Below, piece by piece: positions 18,789 through 27,184 of a stretch of DNA of 64,000 nucleotides (the first letter of the stretch is position 1; each line of letters begins with the position of its first letter). The DNA is taken from contig CAINED010000076.1 in NCBI GenBank assembly GCA_903847605.1, forward strand, positions 1 to 64,000, written 5' to 3'. The notes beneath the pieces are model-generated. The model made no database searches, was not told the DNA's origin, and saw only the letters and a list, made by a program, of their open reading frames with translations. The position numbers were made by a program, and so were the translations under genes. Source of the stretch: an uncultured Hyphomicrobiales bacterium (GTDB taxonomy: Bacteria > Pseudomonadota > Alphaproteobacteria > Rhizobiales > Beijerinckiaceae).

Positions 18789-19722
18789 GCCCGGCGTTCC
18801 GGGCGCAACGCGCTGGCCGTGGCTCGACGGCCTGCGCGGGATCGCCCTCGTTGCGATGGCGATCTATCATTTCACCTGGGATCTCGCTTACTTTCATTTC
18901 GTGCCGGGCGGCGTATTGCGTTCCACGCTCTTCACCGTCTTCGGCCACGCCATCGCCTGCAGCTTTCTCGCCATCGCCGGCTTTGCGCTCGCCATCGCGG
19001 CGCAGCCACAACTCGATCTCACTAAATTCCTTGTCAGGCTCGCGAAGATCGTCATTGCGGCTCTGCTGGTGACTGTTGCGACCTGGTTCGCATTTCCGCA
19101 GAGTTTCGTGACCTTCGGCATCCTGCATTGCATCGCCGCGGCAAGCGTCATCTCGCTCGCCTTCATGCTTGCGCCTTTCTGGCTGACCGGCCTTGCGGGC
19201 GCTCTCGTCTTCATCGCGGGATGGGTGATCGAACTACCGGCGTTCGATACGGTGAACGGCTGGCTCGGTCTTGGAGTTCGCGTTCCGCTCACCAACGACT
19301 GGCGGCCGCTCTTTCCCTGGGCCGGCGCAATGCTGCTCGGGCTCGGCTTCGGGCAATGGGTGCTGAATCGCAAAATGTTCGTCAGGGCCATGCCGCCGCC
19401 AGCACGACTGCTGCAAACGGCGGGACGGCATTCCCTCATCATCTACCTTCTGCACCAGCCGCTACTTTTCGCGATGGTGTGGCTCGCGGCGCTTGCGATC
19501 CAGCCTCAGGCCGACGCGAACATCCCGCAGGGCAATTACATCCGCGCCTGCATCACCCGTTGCGAGCAAACAGGAAGCGATCCCGGCTTTTGTGCGCGCG
19601 CCTGCAATTGTATCGCGCAGGAGACGCTCAGGACGGACATCTGGAAGCACGTCGTGCGCAACAATCTGACCCCGGTCCTTCAAAAACAGTATGATGGGAT
19701 CATTGCCGCCTGCCGCAGGTGA
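18778..19722 (+). CDS. DUF1624/HGSNAT-like membrane acyltransferase with Cys-rich tail
   Basis: 314 residues with about 7-8 membrane helices. The start matches the heparan-alpha-glucosaminide N-acetyltransferase-like family: RWPWLDGLRGIALVAM followed by IYHFTWDLAYF, with the conserved His in the first helices; HSLIIYLLHQPLLF is the late conserved segment. Such proteins move acyl groups across the membrane onto sugars. The C-terminal ~80 residues contain a C-x3-C-x9-C-x3-C-x-C cluster outside the membrane part. As last gene of the glucan operon it probably acylates the glucan or its precursor. Confidence 0.83.
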   Translation: MASKPGVPGATRWPWLDGLRGIALVAMAIYHFTWDLAYFHFVPGGVLRSTLFTVFGHAIACSFLAIAGFALAIAAQPQLDLTKFLVRLAKIVIAALLVTVATWFAFPQSFVTFGILHCIAAASVISLAFMLAPFWLTGLAGALVFIAGWVIELPAFDTVNGWLGLGVRVPLTNDWRPLFPWAGAMLLGLGFGQWVLNRKMFVRAMPPPARLLQTAGRHSLIIYLLHQPLLFAMVWLAALAIQPQADANIPQGNYIRACITRCEQTGSDPGFCARACNCIAQETLRTDIWKHVVRNNLTPVLQKQYDGIIAACRR

Positions 19723-19962
19723 TGAATTCCGGCAAAAATGTGCCCGTCAAATCACACTGCGCATCCCGCGTGTAACTTGTGGAAAATCAACGATAGCTGT
19801 TGACGGTGACAACATCCGGATCGTGAAAGCAGGGCCGTTCGCCTAAGGTTTCGACTGCCCAATCAGCGGACCATCGATCGCGTAGAGATCGTGTGGGACG
19901 CAAACCGCGCGATACAGCAGGCGAAGTCTGCAAGAGCGCGGCAGGGCATGTGGGGGCTGACC

Positions 19963-21198
19963 ATGACTGCGCTCGACAGAGACGCGCTTTATGCAGCGTG
20001 TCGCGCGATATACGATTGGGCCGGGACGGATTTTGCCCTGCCGCCTCTGACGCGAGGCGCTGCCGGCTCGCCCGCGGAACGAAAGCTTGAAGTCACGGTC
20101 GCCGCCGATTGCATGCTGTCCTTCGCCGTTTCGCTCGATCCGGTTTTCGCCGACCGCAACATGCGGCCGCACGCGCAACTGCCTTTGTGTTTCGACATCT
20201 GGCTTTGCAGCCCCGGCGGACACGCGACGGAACTAGCGAGCGACCACAGACACGAACTGATCGGCGCTTTCCTGCTGGGCGCAAAGCTGCCGATGTCGAT
20301 GGAAGCCAATGCCGGCGGTGTCCAGCGCCTGCTTGTGCAACTTGCTTCCACGTATGTCTTCGACTGCGGCGATCTTACAGACCTGATCGAGACCAGCGAA
20401 TACGAAGGCATCTGCAACAGGGTGAGCGAAACGCTGCAGTCCCTGTCTGCGCCGTTCTTCGCCACTGTCGAAAGTGGCCGCGCCGTCTGGCAGATACGTG
20501 CGAGGCAGGACCTTTTTGGCGATCCGCGCCCGCCCGCCGTCGTGTTCTGGCCCTATCCGGAACTGCCGCAGGCGAGCACAAATCCGTTCGTGCAAGCGCC
20601 TCCGGCGCGCAGAACACGCTCCTTCGCAGTGCCTGCCGCGCTGGCTGCTTCACTCCTCCTCGCCCTGCTCGCAACCGCGACGCTGATCGGCGATTCCTCT
20701 CAGCGAGATAAGCGCGAAGAATTGTCTGCTTCCGCGTTGCCCGTTCGTATTGCCGTGACGATGCCTGCAAGCGAACGCACTGCGATGCCGGAGCCTGCGC
20801 CCGCCGGATTCAAGAATCCCGAGGCCGATCGGCGCGAGTCCGAAATCAGGCCCGCTGCTCTCGTGAGGGAAGCGCAGCCCGAACCAACGCCGGCAAAAGA
20901 GGCTCAGGTGTTTGCGCCCGTGCAGGCTTTGCCTGCACTCGTGGCGATGGCGAACGCGCCCGCGCTTTCATCGGCCGCCCCAACCGAAGCTTCACGCCCT
21001 TCAACAAAAGCGTCAGCGCGGGCGAAACCGGTCTCAAAATCCCAGAAGCCGGTCAAGCTTGGCGCGAAACTCGAGCCGAAGAACCAGTTCGTCAATCCTT
21101 TGCCCGGGGCACGCAAGGCTGTGACGACACTGGTCCAGGGCATCGAGCGCATACCGACGCGCATCGCCACGCTGGTGAAACAGCATACGGCGCACTGA
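19963..21198 (+). CDS. Hypothetical protein with central membrane segment
   Basis: 411 residues, not recognised. The N-terminal ~215 residues look like a folded domain (CMLSFAVSLDPVFADRN, LPLCFDIWLCSPGGH), then one hydrophobic segment at about 225-245 (VPAALAASLLLALLATATLI) and a low-complexity Ala/Pro/Lys-rich C-terminal part. This arrangement suggests a cytosolic sensor or binding domain anchored in the inner membrane with a disordered periplasmic tail. The ATG at 19963 follows a GGGGG purine run by about 7 bases; an upstream ATG at 19948 is also possible. It is preceded by a 240-base gap in which I see no motif. Confidence 0.7.
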   Translation: MTALDRDALYAACRAIYDWAGTDFALPPLTRGAAGSPAERKLEVTVAADCMLSFAVSLDPVFADRNMRPHAQLPLCFDIWLCSPGGHATELASDHRHELIGAFLLGAKLPMSMEANAGGVQRLLVQLASTYVFDCGDLTDLIETSEYEGICNRVSETLQSLSAPFFATVESGRAVWQIRARQDLFGDPRPPAVVFWPYPELPQASTNPFVQAPPARRTRSFAVPAALAASLLLALLATATLIGDSSQRDKREELSASALPVRIAVTMPASERTAMPEPAPAGFKNPEADRRESEIRPAALVREAQPEPTPAKEAQVFAPVQALPALVAMANAPALSSAAPTEASRPSTKASARAKPVSKSQKPVKLGAKLEPKNQFVNPLPGARKAVTTLVQGIERIPTRIATLVKQHTAH

Positions 21199-21203
21199 CC
21201 CAC

Positions 21204-22367
21204 TTACCTGTTGCCATATTCCTTCAGCACATGCCGCGCGATGACCGTGCGCATCACTTCGCTTGCGCCTTCCGTGATGCGATAGCTACGTTGCTGCCGC
21301 CACATGCGCTCAATGGGAAGGTCCGTCGTCAGCGCAATGCCGCCGTGGATCTGCATGCAGGTGTCGATGGCCTGGAACGCCATCTCGTCGGCGAAATACT
21401 TGCAGTGATAGGCTTCGGTGCGCGCCTCGTGTCCCTCGTCGATCAATGACGCAGCGCGCCACACGAGCATGCGCGCGACTTCCATATCCATATACATGTC
21501 GGCGAGCTTCCACTGGATGCCCTGCCGGTCGGCGAGCGGACGCCCGAAGGTCGAGCGCTGCTTGGCGTAACTCGTCGCCATTTCAAGAGCGCGCTCGGCG
21601 ACGCCCACAGCGCGCGCGCCATGCTTCACGCGGCCTGCGCCCAGCCATTTCTGCGCCAGCGAAAAGCCCTTGCCCTCGCCGCCAACAAGCTGCTGCGCGG
21701 GCACGCGTACGTTATCGAGGATGATCTCCCAGGGCTGGTCGCCCATCATCGTCTTATATTGAGCGCCGAGTTTCACGCCGGGCGTATTCATGTCGACGAG
21801 GAAGCAGGAGATGCCGCCTTTCGAGCCCTTGGCGCGATCCGTCGCCGCCATCAATTGCATGAAGTCGGATTTGCTTGCGCCGGTGATGAAACGCTTGGTG
21901 CCGTTGATGATATAATGGTCGCCATCGCGCACGGCCGTCGTGCGCATGCCGCCGGGGTCGGAACCAGCGTCGGGCTCGGTCTGCGCGAAACAGGCGCGCT
22001 TCTCGCCGCGCAGCACAGGCAGCAGGTATTTCTCCTTCATCTCGCCTTCAAGCGTATAGAGGATGCCGCGCACGGTCGGGCCGGTGACCATGTCTTCGCG
22101 CGCCGGCAACGCCACCGTGCGTCCAAGCTCCGTCCAGACGATGGACTTGGCGAGCAGGTTGAGGCCTGCGCCGCCATACTCTTCCGGTACGTCCATCATC
22201 CACAGGCCGAGCTTTCTCATCCCTTCCTGGTAACGCTCCTGCCAGCCGGGCCTGAATTCCGAGCCCTCGACGCTTTCCATTTCGTGCGGGATCATCTCGT
22301 TGTCGACATAGCGGCGCAGCGAATCCTTGAGCATGCGCAGTTCTTCAGGCAGAGAAAAAGAGACCAT
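21204..22367 (-). CDS. Acyl-CoA dehydrogenase family protein
   Basis: 387-residue FAD enzyme. Typical landmarks: YGGAGLNLLAKSIVWTELGR, CFAQTEPDAGSDPGGMRTTA (FAD and substrate loop), FGRPLADRQGIQWKLADM, and the C-terminal RITEGASEVMRTVIARHVL. It would oxidise an acyl-CoA at the alpha-beta bond and pass electrons to ETF. It follows an LLM flavin oxidoreductase gene by 41 bases on the same strand, so the two likely form an operon. The specific substrate cannot be told from the sequence. Confidence 0.92.
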   Translation of the reverse strand: MVSFSLPEELRMLKDSLRRYVDNEMIPHEMESVEGSEFRPGWQERYQEGMRKLGLWMMDVPEEYGGAGLNLLAKSIVWTELGRTVALPAREDMVTGPTVRGILYTLEGEMKEKYLLPVLRGEKRACFAQTEPDAGSDPGGMRTTAVRDGDHYIINGTKRFITGASKSDFMQLMAATDRAKGSKGGISCFLVDMNTPGVKLGAQYKTMMGDQPWEIILDNVRVPAQQLVGGEGKGFSLAQKWLGAGRVKHGARAVGVAERALEMATSYAKQRSTFGRPLADRQGIQWKLADMYMDMEVARMLVWRAASLIDEGHEARTEAYHCKYFADEMAFQAIDTCMQIHGGIALTTDLPIERMWRQQRSYRITEGASEVMRTVIARHVLKEYGNR

Positions 22368-22408
22368 ATTGCTTCGCCCTTGCGGACGTCCTCCCTGTTG
22401 TTTTTGAG

Positions 22409-23611
22409 TTACTTCGCTGCAGCCATCTGCGGCTTCTTCACCTCGAAGCCCCGATAATCCTTGTCGGTGAGTTGCTGAATCGCTGGGAGCACTTCCGATG
22501 CAAAGAGGCGGATGCTCTTCTCGGTGAGATCGGCCGGCAGCGTGCCGAACATCAGCATCACCATCAGCTCCTGAAAGCCCATCTCGCGATGCGCCCTAGT
22601 GATTTCCTTGCGCACAGTATCGGGGCTGCCGCAAATGATGATGCCGCGCTCGATCAGCGTTTCGATCTTCATGCCGCCCGCATTGCCCTTCTTGTGCGCC
22701 AGCACTTTCTGCAGCGACTCGACGGACATGTACCCCGGTGGGAAGAACATCAATTCGGAGGCTTTCGGCAGCAGGACGTTGAACATGAATTCGATGTGCG
22801 GGCGCGCCTGTTCGATGGCCTGCTCGTCCGTATCGGCGACGAACATCGGCGCGCACCAGCCAATCTGGTCGGAGGAGGCCTCATAGCCGTATTTCACCTG
22901 CGATGTCTCGCGATAGAGATCGAGATAGCGGGCGACGTTGTCGCGCGGGCTGTAGGTCTGCACGTAGACATACTTGCGGCTGGGATCGCAGGCCCAGTCG
23001 ATGGTTTCGTAACTGCCGCTCGACGGGCACCAGATCGGCGGATGCGGCTTCTGAAACGGTCGCGGCCACAGGTTCACATATTCGAAGTGATAGTGCTTGC
23101 CCTCGAAGGAGAAGGGTCCCGCCTCCGTCCACGCGCGCACGATGAGTTCGTTGGCTTCCTTGTGGCGTTCCAGCGAATGTACGGGGTTAGAGCCGAAGGA
23201 GAAATATTCCGAGCCGACCCCGCGCACGAAACCGGAAATCAGCCGCCCGCCGGTGATGACGTCGATCATCGCATGTTCTTCGGCCAGCGTGAGAGGGTTC
23301 TCGCGCAGGCAGAATGCATTGCCGAGAATGGCGATCTTCGCCTTCTTGATCCGCCGCGACAGTGCCGAGGCCGTTACAACCGGCGAGGGCATCAGGCCGT
23401 AGGCGGTCTGGTGATGCTCGTTGATGCAGACGCCGTCGAAGCCCAGTTCCGCCGCCAGCTCGAGTTCGTCGAGATAGCGGTTGTAGAGCACATGGCCCTT
23501 CTGCGGATCGAAATAGGAATTGGGCACCATGACCCAGGCGGACTTGTACTTGTCCTTCACCGACGGATCGAGGTCGGCATAGGGCATCAGGTGAAAGCTC
23601 ATCACCCGCAT
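22409..23611 (-). CDS. LLM class flavin-dependent oxidoreductase
   Basis: 400-residue bacterial-luciferase-like TIM-barrel monooxygenase. Features: LELAAELGFDGVCINEHHQTAYG (strand 2 with the family EHH), VITGGRLISGFVRGVGSEY and PPIWCPSSGSYETIDWA. It needs reduced FMN from a separate reductase, which is not nearby. The start at 23611 was chosen over an upstream ATG because MRVMSFHLMPYADL begins the barrel and a GGGAG purine run precedes it. Paired with an acyl-CoA dehydrogenase, it suggests oxidative breakdown of a carboxylic compound or sulfonate; the exact substrate is unknown. Confidence 0.88.
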   Translation of the reverse strand: MRVMSFHLMPYADLDPSVKDKYKSAWVMVPNSYFDPQKGHVLYNRYLDELELAAELGFDGVCINEHHQTAYGLMPSPVVTASALSRRIKKAKIAILGNAFCLRENPLTLAEEHAMIDVITGGRLISGFVRGVGSEYFSFGSNPVHSLERHKEANELIVRAWTEAGPFSFEGKHYHFEYVNLWPRPFQKPHPPIWCPSSGSYETIDWACDPSRKYVYVQTYSPRDNVARYLDLYRETSQVKYGYEASSDQIGWCAPMFVADTDEQAIEQARPHIEFMFNVLLPKASELMFFPPGYMSVESLQKVLAHKKGNAGGMKIETLIERGIIICGSPDTVRKEITRAHREMGFQELMVMLMFGTLPADLTEKSIRLFASEVLPAIQQLTDKDYRGFEVKKPQMAAAK

Positions 23612-23712
23612 CGGCGTTCTCCCATATCTTTTCCCGCACCTTAACGGCAGCCGCGCGGCGCTGCAATTCCTGCCCTGCTCAAGTGGCAAGGCGCCAATGT
23701 GGCAATCGAACT

Positions 23713-23741
23713 TTCCGCAGGTCGCATATTCGCAGTATAAT
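23713..23741 (+). promoter_or_regulatory. Possible promoter of nikR
   Basis: A perfect TATAAT lies at 23736-23741, 28 bases upstream of the nikR ATG, inside the divergent LLM/nikR gap. The -35 position (TTCCGC at 23713) is a poor match. Surrounding sequence (GCATATTCGCAGTATAAT) is A/T-rich for this genome and vaguely dyadic, but does not match the GTATGA-N16-TCATAC NikR operator of E. coli. Confidence 0.3.
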
Positions 23742-23769
23742 CGGCATCCAGCTCCATCGGACCCAGCCC

Positions 23770-24234
23770 ATGCAACGTGTCACCATATCCGTAGACGACA
23801 ACATGGCCCGCGCCATCGACGAATACATGGCGCGCAGCGGCTACACCAACCGCTCCGAGGCCATGCGCGATCTCGTGCGCGACGCGCTCGTGGAGAAAAA
23901 GGCGATCGAGGAGACCCGGGACTGCGTGGCGGCCGTCTCCTACGTCTACGATTACGACGGGCGCGACCTCGCCATGCGGCTCGATCGGGCCCAGCACGAG
24001 CATCACGACCTCACCATTTCCTCCATGCGTACCCGGCTCGACCACAAATTCTGCATGGAAGTGACGCTCTTGCGCGGCCAGACCGGCGCGGTGCGAAAAC
24101 TCGCGGAAGCGACAATCGCCGAGCGTGGCGTTCGCTTTGGCCAGATCAATCTCGTGCCGGTGCGGTCCGACGGCCACAGCCACAGCCACGGCGAGCACGG
24201 CCATACGCACGAACATTCGTCGCCCGCCTTGTGA
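23770..24234 (+). CDS. nikR: NikR-family ribbon-helix-helix regulator with altered metal site
   Basis: 154 residues. The N-terminal RHH domain (MQRVTISVDDNMARAIDEYM, GYTNRSEAMRDLVRDAL) and ACT-like C-terminal domain align without gaps to E. coli NikR. Of the four high-affinity nickel ligands, His76 (AQHEHHD) and Cys95 (HKFC) are kept, but residues 87 and 89, both His in E. coli, are Arg here (SMRTRLDH). The protein also has a His-rich tail (GHSHSHGEHGHTHEHS) absent from the 133-residue E. coli protein. The start at 23770 gives the standard NikR N-terminus. No nickel transporter or urease gene is near; a LysR gene follows within about 30 bases. Confidence 0.88.
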   Translation: MQRVTISVDDNMARAIDEYMARSGYTNRSEAMRDLVRDALVEKKAIEETRDCVAAVSYVYDYDGRDLAMRLDRAQHEHHDLTISSMRTRLDHKFCMEVTLLRGQTGAVRKLAEATIAERGVRFGQINLVPVRSDGHSHSHGEHGHTHEHSSPAL

Positions 24235-24262
24235 GAATTCGCGCGAACACGCGGGTGCTGCC

Positions 24263-25186
24263 ATCAATTTCCGCCAACTCAGATATTTCATCGAGGTCGT
24301 CGACGCCGGCAACATGACGGCGGCGGCGGCCAAACTTTCGCTGGCCCAGCCCGCGCTCGGGCAGCAGATCCGTCTCCTGGAAAAGGAACTCGACACCGCC
24401 CTGCTGACCCGCCACTCACGCGGCGTCACGCCCACCTCCGCCGGCGTGCTGCTCTACGAACGCGCGCGGAAAATTCTCGACGATCTCGAAGCCGCCGAAC
24501 GCGACATCCGCCGCCTTGGCAGCGACCGGCGCGATCACCTCGTGCTCGGCGTCAACCCGACGCTGGTGCTGACGCTCGGTCCCGATCTTCCCGTCGAGGC
24601 GCATCGCGAATTGCCTGAGGTGACTGTCAGCCTCGTCGAGGAGCGCAGTCCCGTCCTGCTCGAAGCGCTGGAGGCCGGGCAGATCAATGTCTCCTTTCTT
24701 TACAATGCGCCGGAGCGCGCGAAGATCGAGCGCCGCGCGGTGATGGAAGAAGACCTTCTCCTGATCTCTGCGCCGGATGAAAAACTGCGCGGCACGAGCG
24801 TCAGCCTCGCCGAAGCGCTGGAGAACGAACTCGTCATTGCCGGCGAGCGCGGCGTGATCAGGCAGATCGTCGAGAACGAGGCGCGGCGGCTCGGCCTGAA
24901 GCTGCGTCTCGCCTATGAAGTACATTCGGTGATGTCGATGAAGGCGATGATCGCGCGCGGCGACGCTGTCAGCATAATGCCGTGGAGTCTTGCGGCGAAA
25001 GAACTGGCCGACGGCACGCTGATGGCGCGGCGCATCGACCGGCCCGCGCTGACGTGGACGCTTTATCTGGCGCGCAAGTCGGGCGCGCCACCCTTTTTGC
25101 ATGAAGACGAAATCCAGCGCTATCTCGACCGCATCGTCTCGCGCTGCATCGAAAAGATGCATCCCTATGCGCGCGCGATGCGGTGA
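24263..25186 (+). CDS. LysR family transcriptional regulator (start uncertain)
   Basis: About 307 residues. The wHTH domain INFRQLRYFIEVVDAGNMTA followed by LSLAQPALGQQIRLLEKELD is typical of LysR; the periplasmic-binding-like effector domain follows. No ATG, GTG or TTG codon fits the expected start: the residue where Met is expected is encoded by ATC at 24263, the nearest in-frame GTG/TTG codons (24125, 24137) lie deep inside nikR, and the next ATG is inside the DNA-binding domain at 24314. The coordinate given assumes an ATC start, perhaps coupled to nikR termination at 24234. Related to the CynR/CbbR-like Gram-negative LysR proteins; target unknown. Confidence 0.82.
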   Translation: MNFRQLRYFIEVVDAGNMTAAAAKLSLAQPALGQQIRLLEKELDTALLTRHSRGVTPTSAGVLLYERARKILDDLEAAERDIRRLGSDRRDHLVLGVNPTLVLTLGPDLPVEAHRELPEVTVSLVEERSPVLLEALEAGQINVSFLYNAPERAKIERRAVMEEDLLLISAPDEKLRGTSVSLAEALENELVIAGERGVIRQIVENEARRLGLKLRLAYEVHSVMSMKAMIARGDAVSIMPWSLAAKELADGTLMARRIDRPALTWTLYLARKSGAPPFLHEDEIQRYLDRIVSRCIEKMHPYARAMR

Positions 25187-25243
25187 AGGCATCGAATCAC
25201 AAGAATCGCACGACCCCCACCCCGCCGCTGCTGCGCAGCGTCG

Positions 25244-25266
25244 ACCCTCCCCACAAAGGGGAGGGT
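25244..25266. terminator. Perfect hairpin between convergent LysR gene and pgi
   Basis: ACCCTCCCC and GGGGAGGGT form a perfect 9-bp stem with a 5-base loop, between the stops at 25186 and 25307. There is no T-run, so it is either a bidirectional terminator stem or a copy of a common alphaproteobacterial intergenic palindrome. Confidence 0.5.
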
Positions 25267-25306
25267 AAGCGCGCTCGATGTCGCGTACGGCTTATTATGA
25301 GGTGCT

Positions 25307-26947
25307 TCAGGACATCAGCGCGCGGCGCGCCGCGATGAGGCCCGCCGTCGATCCGTCGAGGCTATCCAGTGGCTTGGTTGCATCCTCGACAATCGGAGCG
25401 AGGCGACTGCACAATTCCTTGCCGAGTTCGACGCCCCATTGATCGAAGGCGTTGATGTCCCAGATCGCCGATTGCGCGAAGACCTTGTGTTCGTAGAGCG
25501 CGATGAGGCGGCCGAGCGTGCGCGGGTCGAGCTTGCGATAGATGATCGTCGAGGAAGGACGGTCGCCCGGAAAGACCTTGTGCGGCGCAAGCGCCGCGAT
25601 CTTGTCTGCCGGCACGGCCTGCTTGCGCAGTAAGGCTTCGACTTCCTCGCGCGAGCGCCCGCGCATAAGCGCTTCCGATTGCGCGAAGCAGTTGGCGACA
25701 AGCAAGGCATGATGATGGGCGTCCGCCTCCACCGGCTGTGCGCCGACGAGAAAATCGACGGGGATGACGTCGCTGCCCTGATGCAGCATCTGGAAGAAAG
25801 CATGCTGTCCGTTGGTGCCGGGCTCGCCCCAGATGACGGGTGCGGTGGCCAGCGTCATCGGCGCGCCGTCGCGCGTCACGGACTTGCCGTTCGATTCCAT
25901 GTCGAGTTGTTGCAGATAGGCGGGGAAGCGCGCCAGCCGCTGGTCGTAGGGAATGACGGCGTGCGACTGGTATCCCCAGATGTTGCGATACCAGACGCCG
26001 AGCAGCGCCATGAGTATCGGGATATTCTGTTCCAGCGGCGCTTCCACGAAATGCTTGTCGACATCATGCGCGCCGCGCAGCATTTCCGTGAACTTGTCGC
26101 GGCCGATGGCGATGGCGAGCGAGAGACCGATCGCCGACCAGATGGAATAACGCCCGCCGACCCAATCCCAGAAGCCGAAGACGCGATCCTTCCTGATGCC
26201 GAATTGTTCGACGAGATCGAGTTTCGTCGAAACGGCGGCAAAGTGATCGGGCACCGCTTTTTCGCCAAGCTGCTTGATGATGTACATGCGCGCGGAGCGC
26301 GCATTGGTCATCGTTTCCTGGGTCGTAAAAGTCTTGGACGAGACGATGAAGAGCGTCGTCGCCGGATTGAGCGCCTTCAACGTATCGGCGAGATCGGCGC
26401 CATCGACATTCGAGACGAAATGCACGCGCGGGCCGCTGCCGCGAAAAGGCGAGAGCGCGCGCGCGGCCATGGCCGGGCCGAGATCGGAGCCGCCGATGCC
26501 GATGTTCACGACGTCTGCGAAGGGCGCGCCGCGTGCGCCGCGCAGCGTCCCGTCGCGCACCTGCATGGCGAAGTTGAGAAAGGCCTTGCGCACGCGGCCG
26601 ATTTCGCCGGTTACGTTCTGGCCGTCGATGTTGATGGTGTTGGCCGACATGTCGCGCAGCGCCATGTGCATGGCGGCGCGATCCTCGGTGTTGTTGACAT
26701 GCGCGCCCGCAAAGAGCGCCGCGCGCTTTTCCTCAAGGCCGGCGGCGCGCGCCAGAACGATCAGATGCGCCAGCGTCGCAGCGGTGATCCTGTGTTTGGA
26801 ATAATCCAGCAGAAGATCGTCGAGCCCGGCGGAAAAATTGTCGAAGCGCTTCGGATCTTCGGCGAAGATATCGACGATACGGCGGTGGCCGATTTCGACG
26901 CGATGGGCTTCGAGGGCAGCGATGGCGGCGGTGACTTCGGGGCGCAT
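25307..26947 (-). CDS. pgi: Glucose-6-phosphate isomerase
   Basis: 546 residues, the normal length for bacterial PGI. Interconverts glucose-6-phosphate and fructose-6-phosphate in the cytosol. Signature stretches: VNIGIGGSDLGPAMAARAL, FIVSSKTFTTQETMTNA, SHAVIPYDQRLARFPAYLQQ and GEPGTNGQHAFFQMLHQG, including the catalytic Glu and His regions, and the C-terminal SIWDINAFDQWGVELGK. The ATG at 26947 was chosen over an upstream in-frame start because MRPEVTAAIAAL matches the usual N-terminus and an AAGG run precedes it. Single gene, convergent with the LysR regulator. Confidence 0.96.
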   Translation of the reverse strand: MRPEVTAAIAALEAHRVEIGHRRIVDIFAEDPKRFDNFSAGLDDLLLDYSKHRITAATLAHLIVLARAAGLEEKRAALFAGAHVNNTEDRAAMHMALRDMSANTINIDGQNVTGEIGRVRKAFLNFAMQVRDGTLRGARGAPFADVVNIGIGGSDLGPAMAARALSPFRGSGPRVHFVSNVDGADLADTLKALNPATTLFIVSSKTFTTQETMTNARSARMYIIKQLGEKAVPDHFAAVSTKLDLVEQFGIRKDRVFGFWDWVGGRYSIWSAIGLSLAIAIGRDKFTEMLRGAHDVDKHFVEAPLEQNIPILMALLGVWYRNIWGYQSHAVIPYDQRLARFPAYLQQLDMESNGKSVTRDGAPMTLATAPVIWGEPGTNGQHAFFQMLHQGSDVIPVDFLVGAQPVEADAHHHALLVANCFAQSEALMRGRSREEVEALLRKQAVPADKIAALAPHKVFPGDRPSSTIIYRKLDPRTLGRLIALYEHKVFAQSAIWDINAFDQWGVELGKELCSRLAPIVEDATKPLDSLDGSTAGLIAARRALMS

Positions 26948-27184
26948 GGTGAACCTTGGCGGCGTCGGGCGAATCAGATGCTGAGGAAATAAGGCGGAAT
27001 GCAGGTCCATTCTGCCTGAAAATGGTTTAAGGAAGCCGTCCGCCCGCACTTCCCCCGTCCTGCGTAGCCGCAAAAGGCGGCGTATCGGAGGACCAGAAGT
27101 GCAGCGCCTCGCCCTTCCATACGGCTGCTTTGCAGCCTGCTCGGGGGGAGGCGGACCATCCCGAACCTTGCAACACCCGAATCC

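Noticed and set aside
24125-24262. GTG start for the LysR gene inside nikR
   Set aside because: Would add 46 residues read from the nikR His-rich tail in another frame, with no resemblance to LysR N-termini.
25679-26992. 437-codon frame antisense to pgi
   Set aside because: Shadow; pgi signatures are intact on the other strand.
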